Shown here: in pieces, positions 34,753 through 45,433 of the stretch | Layout of the letters: every line of letters starts with the position of its first letter | Numbering within the stretch: the stretch's first letter is position 1 | Assembly: GCA_023853785.1 (NCBI GenBank) | Contig: JAJIRX010000817.1 | Location: 62,001-126,000 of the forward strand | Length of the DNA stretch: 64,000 nucleotides | Source of the DNA: Psilocybe azurescens | Taxonomy: Eukaryota > Basidiomycota > Agaricomycetes > Agaricales > Agrocybaceae | Reading direction: 5' to 3' | Program-made: the position numbers and the translations under genes | Notes under the pieces: generated by a model | Databases searched by the model: none | Seen by the model: the letters and a program-made list of their open reading frames with translations, nothing else | What the model was told of the DNA's origin: nothing

Positions 34753-37279
34753 ATGAGACATCACATCTACCTTACCGCGTTGATCTTGCCTTTGGCGATT
34801 GCTCAATCTCCATCGCCAATACCTTCTCCAGGGCAGCCAACACATAAAGGCGAAACCGGTAAATTCGAACTGCTCGAAAACAGTATTGTCAGTTCGCAGC
34901 AGGTGAAAACACCTTACTGCTTAGTCACTTTTTGCACACTTACTGAGAATTATATGCAGCTCTTTCTTGGGCGTCCTGACAAGGTCTACATTATTGACAA
35001 GGTTGAGAATAATCCTACTCAAATCAACGGACATCCCGCGTGGGCATCAGGTACGCTACAGTGCTTTACGTCGATGAAGTATTTTAATAAAAACGCTCAC
35101 TTATTTTAACAGAGTACCGGCTGTCAGATAATCACCAAAGACCGTTGGACATTGCGACCAATACATTTTGCGCAGTGAGCATTTCTCCAAGTTTCCTTGC
35201 GCGTTGTTGAGTTTGTCCAGGGAGGCGGAGTTCTAGGTAATGGGACGTGGATTAACGTCGGAGGGAATCAAGCAGTTACAAGTGGAGGGAATCCGGCAGC
35301 TACGCAGGATGGACGCTCTGGACCTTACCGAGATGCAGATGGACGTAGAATGTGAGTTGTGTATGCGTATACTCACACTTGTTTTGCTAAACGGCTCGGT
35401 AGAATCCGGTTGGTTCGATTGAGAATCAATATTCTGCACATTCTGATCACTTGTGTAGTTTGCTGAATCCATGCGACGGAGATGACTGTGAGTGGACTGT
35501 GTCAAACTTTGAATCTGAGCAAAGGTGGTACCCTACTGTGTGAGTTTTTTGATTCGCGCTAGTTTCCAAGATTAATCATTTAATCTAGGGAAACACTAGA
35601 AGATGGAAGTGTTATTATTGTAAGGCTGATTGGAAGTGAATTCGGTCGAAGAAGTATGTTTTTATGGATTTATCAGATCGGTGGAAGCAAGAATGGAGGA
35701 TATTTGAATGACGCTAGTCAAACAAATCCGACATATGAGTTTTTCCCTCCGTCAGGGTCTCCCTGTTCGTTCTGCATTCTTACAGAACACATTGCCTGCC
35801 AATTTGTATCCATTGACCTGGCTCTTACCATCGGGTAAGCTACTTGTTCAAGCTACGCGGTCAACAATACTTCTAGATTACAAAACCAAGGCGGAATCCC
35901 CTCTTGACGACATGCCCGATGCTGTTCGGACCTATCCTGCAAGCGCTGGGTCCGTCATGATGCCTCTCACACCCGCCAATAACTGGACAGCGACTATCAT
36001 GTTTTGTGGTGGTTCGGACGTTCCTACAGATGAGTGCGTTGCAGCTAAGCGTTGTCATGATATCCTAATAATATTTCAGATGGGCCTCCCCAAAATTTGT
36101 TCCTATTTCTCAAGCGGCCGCGACCTCGTGTGTTAAGATTGCCCCTGATGTGTCTGATACCTATGTCCATGCCGATTCGCTCCCAGAGCGTCGGTCTATG
36201 GCAAACCTGATTTTACTGCCAGACGGTAAAATACTGTGTCTCAACGGCGCGAGGACAGGTATGAATGCGTTCTTTAAACTATTGAATGTCGGCTAAGCAT
36301 AAAAAGGTACGGCTGGATATGGAACGACCTCCTGGTCAATCGGACAATCCTACGCAGATGACCCCGTCCTCACCCCGGTTGTATATGATCCCGATGCTCC
36401 AGTGGGCAGTCGGTGGTCGAGTAACGGAATATCAGCAAGCACTGTCCCTAGGATGTACCATTCATCGTCCACCCTACTTCCTGATGGTCAGTCGCAAACA
36501 CATCTATATATTATGCCTCATTTACGTCGGGAAAATTTATAGGGTCTGTTTTTGTATCCGGGTCCAATCCCAACGCGGATTATACTGCTGGGACTGATGT
36601 CTTGTTTCCTACTGAATATCGAACCGAAAGGTTTTATCCGTCTTATTACAACGAGAGGCGACCTCAACCGAAAGGACTCATAAGTCAACTTTCCTATGGC
36701 GGTACTCCTTTCGATGTCGTATTGGACTCTGATGATTTATATAAAGACGTACAGAATGTGGACTCTGCAAAGGTGGTCGTCCTGCGTCCTGGGTTCTCTA
36801 CCCATTCAATTGTGAGTTTGGCCTTTCGTTGAGACCCTTAAGCGTCTCAAGGTCCATCTTGATAGAACATGGGTCAAAGAATGATTGTTCTCCAGTCTAG
36901 TTATTCTGGGTTCAGCAACACCACTGCGATTCTGCACGTCTCACAGATGCCACCTAATCCCTCTATATTTGCACCGGGGCCGGCATATGTCTTTGTCGTT
37001 GTTAAGGGTATTCCGTCAATTGGAGTACAGGTTATGATTGGCTCGGGCAATATTGAGGCACAGAAGATATTACCTATAGGATCTCTTCCTGAGCCAACGA
37101 TATATCGTGCCGACGACACAACTTCCTCAGGCTCAACCACGACCACGACCACGACCACAACGGATCAAAAGCAGAAGACGAGTGGCGCTGCATTCGAGTA
37201 TAAACTGCGCTGGGATAGAGCAAGTACCTGGCTGCCTATTTGGACCGGGGTTATGTCTTGTCTATCTCTTGTGTATTAG
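34753..37279 (+). CDS. glyoxal oxidase, copper radical oxidase (AA5_1)
   Basis: Secreted enzyme that oxidises aldehydes such as glyoxal and methylglyoxal, making peroxide for lignin peroxidases. The signal peptide is MRHHIYLTALILPLAIAQS. Residues matching the radical-copper centre are visible: Cys in TNTFCA followed by GNGTWINVGGNQ, Tyr in QRWYPTV, the Tyr-His pair in RMYHSSSTLLPDGS, and His in THSINMGQR. LEDGSVII and PANLYPLTWLLPSGK are further landmarks. About ten exons. The C-terminus has a poly-Thr linker from a GACCAC-type repeat (37133-37162) and a final hydrophobic stretch (WLPIWTGVMSCLSLVY), which suggests a GPI-anchor signal. At CCC 35761-35763 the frame needs one base fewer, the only apparent insertion among the frame breaks. 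Confidence 0.93.
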
Positions 37280-38131
37280 CACTAGGCACTCTGGGGAGAT
37301 TGTCTTTTGATTGTTTTTGACTCTGGTGATCAAGCGTCAAATTTTGTCTAGACTACTACACAGCTTGATATTTGTACGATGAAATCAACGTTCTTTACTT
37401 TTCTCTACGTTTCTTAGGGGTTCTGATAACTGTGATGTCAGATTTGAAGACTACGACATTTGGCCAAGTACCTAAGCTTAGTCAATCATGTTGCAATCAT
37501 ACGGTCGAACGCTGTCTAACTGCGACTGTTATAGTTCGCTTCAACACCGCCACCACACTTCCACTGGTTTTTATCAACAGCCATCAACTGCTTGATCGCT
37601 TGGGTGCTTACCATCCGTGCCTGCAGTTATTTTTTACTCTTCAATTGAATCCCATTGTAAGTTGATTGTAAGATTGTGTAAGACTAACATGACTGCCATC
37701 ACAAGTTTATGATATTAATTCTTTCCCATTTTAGAAAGCTATTCAGATGTCCTCCCTATTTCAGCTTAGCGCACGTCAAATGTCGGATGTTCAATGAATT
37801 TGATCGGTTCTTCAGCAGAACCACCCTGCCGAACTAGTCGTTTCTGACTGTGATGCAATCCACGTCAGTATCTAAGTAGCGCCAAAGAAAAATGGACGCT
37901 TCTCTATGACATATAATAAATAATACAGTTGCAAGAATCGGAATATTATCTACATAGCTTGTGTCGTCTCAGTCTAAAAGTACTAAAGTAGCATGGCGTT
38001 GACGTTTGACCCGACGGAAACTTGAAATTTTGCAAAAATGCCATATCCATCGTGATAAACTCTGTCGGTTCATGCATGTCCCGAACTTGGCTTACGATAT
38101 TTAAGTTCCACGGAAAAAGGTGAGATTCCTC
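37280..38131. other. convergent intergenic region
   Basis: Lies between the 3' ends of glyoxal oxidase (plus) and the 7-TM-type gene (minus). Short frames only; no gene supported. Confidence 0.45.
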
Positions 38132-39483
38132 TCATTCCTCCGTAGACACTGCCTCGCTTTGGACACCACCGAATACCAATGTCGTCATCCGTTCGGTTCG
38201 AGTCTTTCTCGTTTCGCTGGAAATGCCTAAGGCAACGCGGAGAATAACAAGTGAAAATACAATGCCCTGATACATTCAAGGTAAGAATGTGAGTTGATAG
38301 AGAGGAGTATAAAACTTACGATGACTTGGGTAACCTGTGGGAATCAACAAAAGTTGCAATTAGGACAGGTTAAAAATAACCAGCTAAGAGACTGGACGTA
38401 CTGCATCGGGCACAATATACTGAGTAAAACTCCCAGAGAGATATAACGAGAGGAGAATGATCAGACATGCGGAATAAATAGCCCCTGATTCGATGATGAC
38501 GACCATAGCCGGGAGCACGCTTCGTCCGGATACTATGGTTTTGGTCTTTCGATGAATCCACCAAATGCGAAATGCGATGAGTGCTTTAAGAAGACATGCA
38601 CGAGTAAGCTGCTGTCGACATGCAGTTTCTCTAGGATTTGGAGAGAACAAAGCGATGTGTGGACTTACTTGTTGAGATGATGTTTATGAAAAGTGTGAGG
38701 GTGAAGAATGCAATAGCCCAGTGCTGAAGATCGTTAAGGAACATGGGATGGTCAGGTGCGGCCAGAGCAAATCCATGAACGGCGGCGATACCTACACCTA
38801 ATTGAACAACGAGGTGAATATAATGCACAATTTTGTATGCCATTGGCTCCGGATACCTGTACTTGCGATGAAGCAGATAAAAAGGGGAATAGTAATCCGT
38901 CTGTCTCCATTCCAGACTAGATGAAGTCTATATATCTATTGCAGTATTTCAGAAATGATCTTTCGAAGAGCGGGAGACTCTGCCTACAATAAATGCGTCT
39001 CCTACGATCGTTTGTATCCCATATGCGCTACTTTTAAGGACATACATAGGAGTATTCAGTTGACTAAGATATCCTTTCGATCCTCCCGGCTGGTCGGTGG
39101 AATGACGGACGAAAGCGTCCAATAGCCTCTGTAAGTCGGCGGCAATGTGCTAAAGAATGTTACACCACGGTTAGACGTATGGTTAGCCTCTATACACTGT
39201 GAGTGCAGCGACACTCACGACGGTACCCAGAATAAACATGGAGACCAAAGCGACGATCATGGGCTTGTTGATCGGATTCTTGGAGAGTCTTGATTGTCGA
39301 ACCAGGACCACTGCCGAGGCGATGGACAGAACAAACAGAAAACCTGGCCATGTATTATGAGCCTAATCAGTGCCATTGCCAAAAAAATAGTAAAGAGTCA
39401 TTTGCACCATAGAGCACGGCCTCGACAAATATGGCCACCAGGGTGACGGTGTCGATCCCAATGGAGCCAGTGTGTTGAGCCAT
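38132..39483 (-). CDS. seven-helix-type membrane protein, agaricomycete family
   Basis: ATG 39483 gives MAQHTGSIGIDTVTLVAIFVEAVLYG, the first helix. Then come FLFVLSIASAVVLVRQSR, KPMIVALVSMFILGTVHIAADL, YGIQTIVGDAFIVYRLHLVW, ITIPLFICFIAS, AYKIVHYIHLVVQLGVGIAAVHG, WAIAFFTLTLFINIISTTLIAFRIWWIHRK, AMVVIIESGAIYSACLIILLSLYL and GIVFSLVIIRVALGISSET, ending TEE at 38132. The helix count of about seven, the short cytosolic tail and the YxxQTxxGDAFxxYRxxxxW motif mark an uncharacterised agaricomycete family of the DUF6533/DUF6534 type. It resembles a receptor in layout, but no ligand or G-protein link is known. Introns of 50-80 bp interrupt it. Confidence 0.72.
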
Positions 39484-40734
39484 CTTTGGCGTGCTTCTCT
39501 ACGGCTGTCCAAGAAGAAAGAGCTTTGCTAGTGTGCACGATGTACTCCGATAAAGGAGATGTCGTTCACTGATTCGGTGAGATTCATTCATTTTAAAGTC
39601 AAAAGGGACTTTGTGGCACTGAGGTTCTCTCACGCAGCCAAGATGATGAAACGATATGTAAAGCTGCCATATAAATATAGGACATTCTCCTCACATACAC
39701 ATGTATTATTAACCACTACAGCCTCAAAAAGCCTCGCCAGATCATATTAACATGAGGTTCCCGGTACCGCTCAACACGTGAATTCAATTAATTGATTTAT
39801 GTCTGCAAGCTAAACGCATGCGAATAACAGTGTGTAAGATACCCTTTTTTTCTAAATTAGCGCCTGTAGATTCCGACTTTAACAAAGAAGATAACTTTGA
39901 AATCGGTCTTGATACAATTCACCTCTTGGGGCGCTCTCACAGAGCGCCAGATCAAATCAAAATAGGAATCGGGTCCCGGGTCCCGGGTCCCGCGTATCCT
40001 TGGCGATGGTTGTGCGCCATGTGTTCATCAGCACCTGCCGCCGGATCTATTAATCCGGACTGACAGGCGCTAATTTAGGAAAAGAGGTTTCTCATTAATA
40101 TTTGTATGCGTATGCGTTGAGTTGTAGCCATAAATTAATTAATTGAATCCACGTGCAGTGATGCCAGGATCCCCATACTTTTCGCGAGGTGTCTGGGTTC
40201 TGCACCCACGGCAACCATGAAGCATTTCTATACGGACTGGACTGTTGTGACACTGATTTTTTTACATGCATCGCACTCGGTTGCGGTGCGGATGGCCTTA
40301 ATGGTGGAGAAAACGGGAGTGGATAACGGGATGGGGTGAGTGATAAATGTTCCCAATGTGTGTAGGCGTCTGAGTCTGTTAAACGCCGAAATGTTAGAGG
40401 GGCGTATTTCCGAGCACTGGACGACGGCTACTCAGTATGCTGGCAGGTAAAAGGAAAAGAGAGAAGAGAAGAAGAGAACGAATAGAATATAGAGCGCTGA
40501 ATGCTGCGGGCATTGACGGAATACATGGTGGTGGTGTGGTTGTAAATTTCTACATGGACATGTATTAGAGAAAAATAAAGAGAAAAGTGGAGGATCAATT
40601 TGAGTCCACAAAACTATGAACGAAAGTGCTAAAACGTGATAGAGAATCGAGACGGAACAATTTCTGGAGATCCAAATATAGTAGATAAGCAGAGTTTGAA
40701 TCGATCACGGACATCACCGGATACTTAAGCGTAT
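39484..40734. other. intergenic, no supportable gene
   Basis: Upstream flank of the 7-TM-type gene. It holds a short tandem GGGTCCC triplicate at about 39970-39992 and otherwise AT-rich sequence leading to the inverted repeat at 40735. Confidence 0.4.
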
Positions 40735-40925
40735 GCAAGAGCTTTGTCCAATCAGCCGGATTTGGTAACGAGTACCGACCCACGCGCATTCTATTGCAAC
40801 GATGACGCTGTTCTACACTCGTCCCCATGTCGAGATCAATAGTTTTAAGCTCCTTTTGTTGATTTTATTGTCCTCATTGTCCTCCTCACTTAACCCAAAT
40901 TGTCAAAATCCTCATTACCACTACC
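40735..40925 (+). repeat. left arm of an inverted repeat around copy B
   Basis: Reads AAGAGCTTTGTCCAATCA, then after a 45 bp insert ACGCTGTTCTACACTCG, GTCGAGATCAATAGTTTTAAG, ATTGTCCTCATTGTCCTCCT and ACCCAAATTGTCAAAATCC. The same series occurs reverse-complemented at 43622-43768 without the insert. Confidence 0.9.
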
Positions 40926-40970
40926 CTCAGCTTCCAAAATGGTGCGGGAACTCCGAATTAGAGCTGCGCT

Positions 40971-41480
40971 CCGTAGCCATACCCTACGGTATGGCTACGG
41001 CAACCGTACCGTGAGGGCTCCAGAAATCCGTCTTACGGTACAGCTACGGTACGGCTGAGCTACTGTGTATATCGTATATCTATGGCACCATATGGCCGTA
41101 TATGGGAGCTACGGCTTTGGGTGGCTATTTGACCGTTCAAAGAGACTTTTTACTCACCTAAGCACATCGTGTGTGGAGCTAGTTGTGCTGGAATATACTA
41201 TCTGACCTTCCTGTCATGAAACCATTACTTATGGGCTAATTTTCGGCCTCTGGGTGCTATCTATGCGAGATTAGATCACTTGTCTTATCGACGACCGGTG
41301 TAACTTGTTCAAAAATGCTTTCCAGGGAAATTATATGCACAGGCAGCAATACCAAGTGTCTACCAGATGAATCTAGCCAATGTCCAACAGAAAAAAGGGG
41401 CAAAACCTTTTTTCGCCTTAGCATTGACCCATAACCGGTACCGCAACCGTATTCGGCCGTACCGTATACCGTACCGTTGA
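40971..41480. repeat. clusters of short palindromes built on CCGTACCGTA-type words
   Basis: 40971-41000 is an almost perfect hairpin (CCGTAGCCATACC, a 4-base loop, and GGTATGGCTACGG). More TACGGTA / TACCGTA words follow to about 41110. A second cluster lies at 41433-41480 (ACCGGTACCGCAACCGTATTC, then CGTACCGTATACCGTACCG). The two clusters may be the arms of one foldback-type element of about 0.5 kb. Confidence 0.6.
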
Positions 41481-41809
41481 AACTTGAGGGCTTGAAAATG
41501 TGCATGCATACCGTTATGGTACTGTGCACTGCCCTATTTAGAATCTGAATGCATGCTGAAAAATCCAGCAGCTCATGATAAAGAGGAAATATAGATCCAC
41601 AGCTTAGAGTTGCAGCGGGTGCAGTCTACCCAAAGCATGGAAGGACATACATTGTTATACTAACCGATTGAAAGATTGAAAGAACTTAGGACTCCGAGTC
41701 GGCGTTCCCCTGACACCCGGAACGTCCAAATCCGGCGGTTCGGACAAGGATCTTGTCAAACATGGGCGAACACCGAAAAAATGGAAACGGCCTATCATTT
41801 TGCAGATTG

Positions 41810-43625
41810 CCGTCATTGAGGAAATTATCCAGGGCAAGAGGACCCACTCGTTAGGTGATCATGCAAGTTTTATACGTAAATCAAGCACAATTAACGCAAG
41901 GCTCTTTCACACCCTCTCTACATTACCAGGATATAAAAATAAAACAGGTACGACTCTTTGAAAACTCTTACTAATAAACATATCACGGATCATGTCAATG
42001 TCATTCACTGTGTGACTATGCCTGCCCGCCATGCTCCATTGGATCCTACAAACAGCCATCAATAATGGTCGAGATCGTAGCATTCTCCGCAACTTGACAG
42101 AACCTACATTCCAATGGAGGTTATCTCAGCAGCCACGACAGTCTGCGCACTGTGCATGAGCATCGCGCAATGGATCGACCAGCTTGCACAAAAAGAGGAA
42201 CTCTTCGTCCAGATTTCCTCGAGCGTTAGACAAATACACCAAATCCTTATGCCATTCTCATCAGCCACATTCAAGGGGACAGGAGAGATCGAACTATCGC
42301 AAGCAATCCGCTCTGTGGGTGATGCCTTGCAACGGACAAAGGAACACCTCGTCGTTTGGAAGTATAAAAGATCGCAAAGAATTATAGCATTCATAAATCC
42401 CGGCGCCCAGATTCAGAAATTGAAGGACGACCAGAAGCATATCAGCAACCAGCTTATTGTTCTGCTTACAGCCATTGCAGCAGTTGGTTACATACGCGAT
42501 CATGCGAAGGATTCAACACCAAATTCGTTATCTGACCTTACTGAGTCACTTAGTATCTCGGATGCGTCCACGAGTACTCTGGTTCCGCTTGAAGAAATGG
42601 GAGAAGGGGATGCAAAAACATTCTGGAAGGACTTCATTGGTGTAAAGGTATATCCATATTACTCTTCATCACATTTATACTGTCTAAAGATTCGTCACAA
42701 GGTCAACTTCGTGACTGTGGACATTTTTGCATTGCGATTGCAGTCATGGTATAACGAATTTAACGAGAGTCTCCCTCAGAAGACTTGCGATCGCATAATC
42801 ATGCGATTGGATGAGTTCAACTGCGGAGGTATCACACCGTATAACCTTGCACGTGCATTGGAGGGCGCGACATTGAAGCAGTTTGTTGATCGGTATATGA
42901 AAGGTATGCTCATGATATCGGATATGCTCTCTTGTGACGCTAATGTTATGGCCGTGGGGGTATAGGTCTCAAGCCTATCTCACTGCCGAAATCGGAAATA
43001 ATCACGACACCGGGTCGTGGATTGCGTACCCTCTTTTAGTCTGGATTGACGACACGCCAGACAATAACGCGTATGAGGCTTCTCAAGCTCGGCTACTTGG
43101 TATCATGGTCATTGAACTCTCTTCGACTGCAATAGCCAAAGCTTGGGTAGAGGCGAACTTAGGTTTGGGCCAGTTCTATTTTCAAGTTGCGTACTGTGGG
43201 CTGATATGACGATGTCGCCAGATTTCTTACGTGAAATTGATCACCCCTCAAGTCTTCGATTTATTTCGGATAACGTCCGACTAGAGACCAATCCTAGAGA
43301 AGGACTGTTTCTGAATCAAACCGCAGGACAGAATTTTCTTCAATACTTACGCGCTCGATTTTTTGAGGCCCCTGTCCTCATCTACACCGGTCTCAGTATT
43401 GGTTCCACAACTTATGTTAATTCATATGAGGCCGCTGGATCAACAACAGACATTCGTACTGTTCTCAGGTATATTACAAGCCTTGGAGCGGGCCACGGGG
43501 AAGACAATTTATGGAAAGGTTTCAAAGGAGCCGTGTAGTAGAAGTATCCAGATGAAATTTTCAATGTCGCCTTCTGCTTGCTCTGACTCATATTGCAAGT
43601 ATTCTCGATCTGATCGTCAGTTATA
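41810..43625. repeat. duplicated block B (inverted copy of 22325-24145)
   Basis: Carries a complete second copy of the helical/receiver-like gene with its upstream and short downstream flank. The differences from block A that I can see are scattered substitutions and single-base changes at homopolymers. Confidence 0.88.
42114..43538 (+). CDS. helical-bundle plus receiver-like domain protein, copy B
   Basis: Paralogue of the minus-strand gene at 22406-23831 with the same domain order: N-terminal helical bundle (residues 1 to about 130), middle helical segment, C-terminal receiver-like domain with VWIDDTPDNN, FISDNVR, APVLIYTG and AGSTTD. Introns are 42905-42965 and 43163-43221. A possible third at 42648-42689 is 42 bp, in phase and stop-free, so it may be kept. 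The N-terminal bundle is intact here (AAAAA 42190-42194), as is the FFEAPVLIYTG stretch (six T at 43359-43364). The frame breaks at CCC 43029-43031, where copy A has four bases. The two copies therefore have complementary breaks. Localisation is predicted cytosolic; there is no signal peptide. The function is unknown. Confidence 0.75.
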
Positions 43626-43768
43626 GTGATAATGAGGATTTTGACAATTTGGGTTAAGTGAGGAGGACAATGAGGACAATACAATTCGCGAAAAGGGCTT
43701 AAAACTATTGATCTCGACCTAGGGATTAGTGTAGAACAGCGTCTCTGATTGGACAAAGCTCTTGCCAA
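43622..43768 (-). repeat. right arm of the inverted repeat around copy B
   Basis: Reverse complement of 40735-40925 minus a 45 bp insert, with few mismatches. It begins immediately after block B similarity ends, so gene copy B lies between the arms. Confidence 0.9.
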
Positions 43769-43970
43769 ACACCAAAAAAAATGTAAACGGCCTACTATTT
43801 TGCATATTGCTGTAAGACTCGTCCTCCCTACTGTCGGACCCGTAATCTTGCAAGAATAAATTACATGAACTCTCTCTAAGCCTTTGGAAATATTTGCGGA
43901 CCTTCTCAAGAGGACCCTATTTGTCTCAAATTTGTTTAGGCCATCATCTGGGGTTTATACGTAACACGAG
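43745..43970 (+). repeat. partial third copy of the upstream region of the receiver-like gene
   Basis: Words GGACAAAGCTCTTGCCAAACA, AACGGCCTACTATTTTGCA, AAGAGGACCC and GTTTATACGTAA occur in the same order as at 41740-41885 just upstream of copy B. It is a diverged direct repeat that leaves copy B bracketed by two versions of its own upstream sequence. Confidence 0.65.
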
Positions 43971-44130
43971 CCTTTTCCGATAAATGAGCGGACAACCACG
44001 CCCCCTGCTGCACGTGTTGGTGCACTCTCACCCAAACCACTGTCATCTGGTTTTGCGCTCTCAGATATTGATATACTACCCCTCTGGACTGCTTTAGGAA
44101 GGTCCTACAACCATCGTCTTCCGTCTATTT

Positions 44131-44817
44131 ATGCCAGGAGAGCTGAACGCGGTCGAATATTATCATTATTACCAAGCCTCGCAGCGACGAGTCGAACGAT
44201 GGGTGCAAAAGACCGATAAAGAGCTGCGCGCCGCCGCCACGGGATCTGCAGCGCAGACTTCTTCGCCAGTCGTAGTGGTAAATGAGGAAAAAAGGGGAAG
44301 GGTATGGAGGATAGGAGTGTCACGGTCCAGCAGCAGCAGCAGCAACACCATCAGCAGCAGCACCGGCAGGGGGAGCAGCATGACCGTCGACGCAGGTTGG
44401 AAAGGACATCATCATCCAAGCATCGTACCTCGGATGGTCGCTCGCACAGTCATTCCCGGCCTTCCTCAGGATCTAAGAAAATCAGGACGAGTCATACCTC
44501 AGGTTTACCTGGGCAGCCTAACCCCAAGACCAGCTCTCGACACGCACATCCCCGTCGGGAGTCTTCTCGGACCGCATATTCCACTGGCGACATAACTCTC
44601 TCATCTTACTTGCCATATGGTGTGCTGCCACTGCTGTATGCCATCACGGGGTCGCCTGCATTGTCTGTGGTTGCTGCTATACTTCTGTTAGCTGTTTATC
44701 TCTACGTGGACTACGATGTGAGTTGGCCTTGAGTATGTCAACGCTGCCAAACTGTTACTGATTTATCGTCAATCACAGGGCCCAGCTACGAAGAAGAGAC
44801 CGACATCATCACAGTGA
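44131..44817 (+). CDS. Gln/His-rich protein with one C-terminal transmembrane helix
   Basis: About 205 aa. The N-terminus is helical and conserved-looking (MPGELNAVEYYHYYQASQRRVERWVQKTDKELR). A CAG-rich tract at about 44326-44375 encodes poly-Gln/His, followed by a basic Arg/Ser/His-rich stretch. Near the end lies LLYAITGSPALSVVAAILLLAVYLYVDYD, a single helix. A final intron (donor about 44718, acceptor about 44779) joins a short basic tail GPATKKRPTSSQ. The layout is that of a tail-anchored protein. The frame shifts at the A run 44288-44293 (one base short), so only the N-terminal part and the Gln-rich part read in separate frames. A CACGTG box stands at 44011-44016. No family recognised. 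Confidence 0.6.
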
Positions 44818-45433
44818 CGGTTCTTCGCGCCTGTATTGCTCACGATAGTGCTAAAGATCACCAATTCCATTATATATACGACAAATCTACGCCTCATCAA
44901 CGCTTACTTACCTGTCATTATGCTATCTCATTATGCTATCTGTCCAATCAACGCTCTTAAGAGTGAAAACTACAACGCATCTATCACATACCCTCCATCT
45001 GGTACAATTCCGTACTTAGCATAGAAAAACAACCATGCATGTCACATCTGGAACCTACTACTCAAACACCCTGCAATAAAAAACCATTATCAACTCAAAA
45101 TGCTCTCCGTGAACTTGAATGTGCAACGACAAAACATCATGTATAATTAGTACATAAAGAGAACTCCAGCTACTGTAGAATCAATAAATACAATGGATGC
45201 AGCACGCGAGGTAGTAAAACCCAGGCATGCGTACATCAACAACGAACATAAAACAAGAAAGAAAACAGACCGACAATATCTACATACTCGATTGCTGGCA
45301 TATGAGTTTGGGTAGGGTAGGTAGACAGGTAACTAGGCTGTTCGAAGCCCCCTGGAATTATGTGTATACTACTTTCAATTTTCTGTAACGTTTCCAACGA
45401 CGGCGAAGAGATGATTCAAATTTTCCGTATTAT
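44818..45433. other. convergent intergenic region
   Basis: 3' flanks of the Gln-rich gene and of Vps10. AT-rich; no gene supported. Confidence 0.5.
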
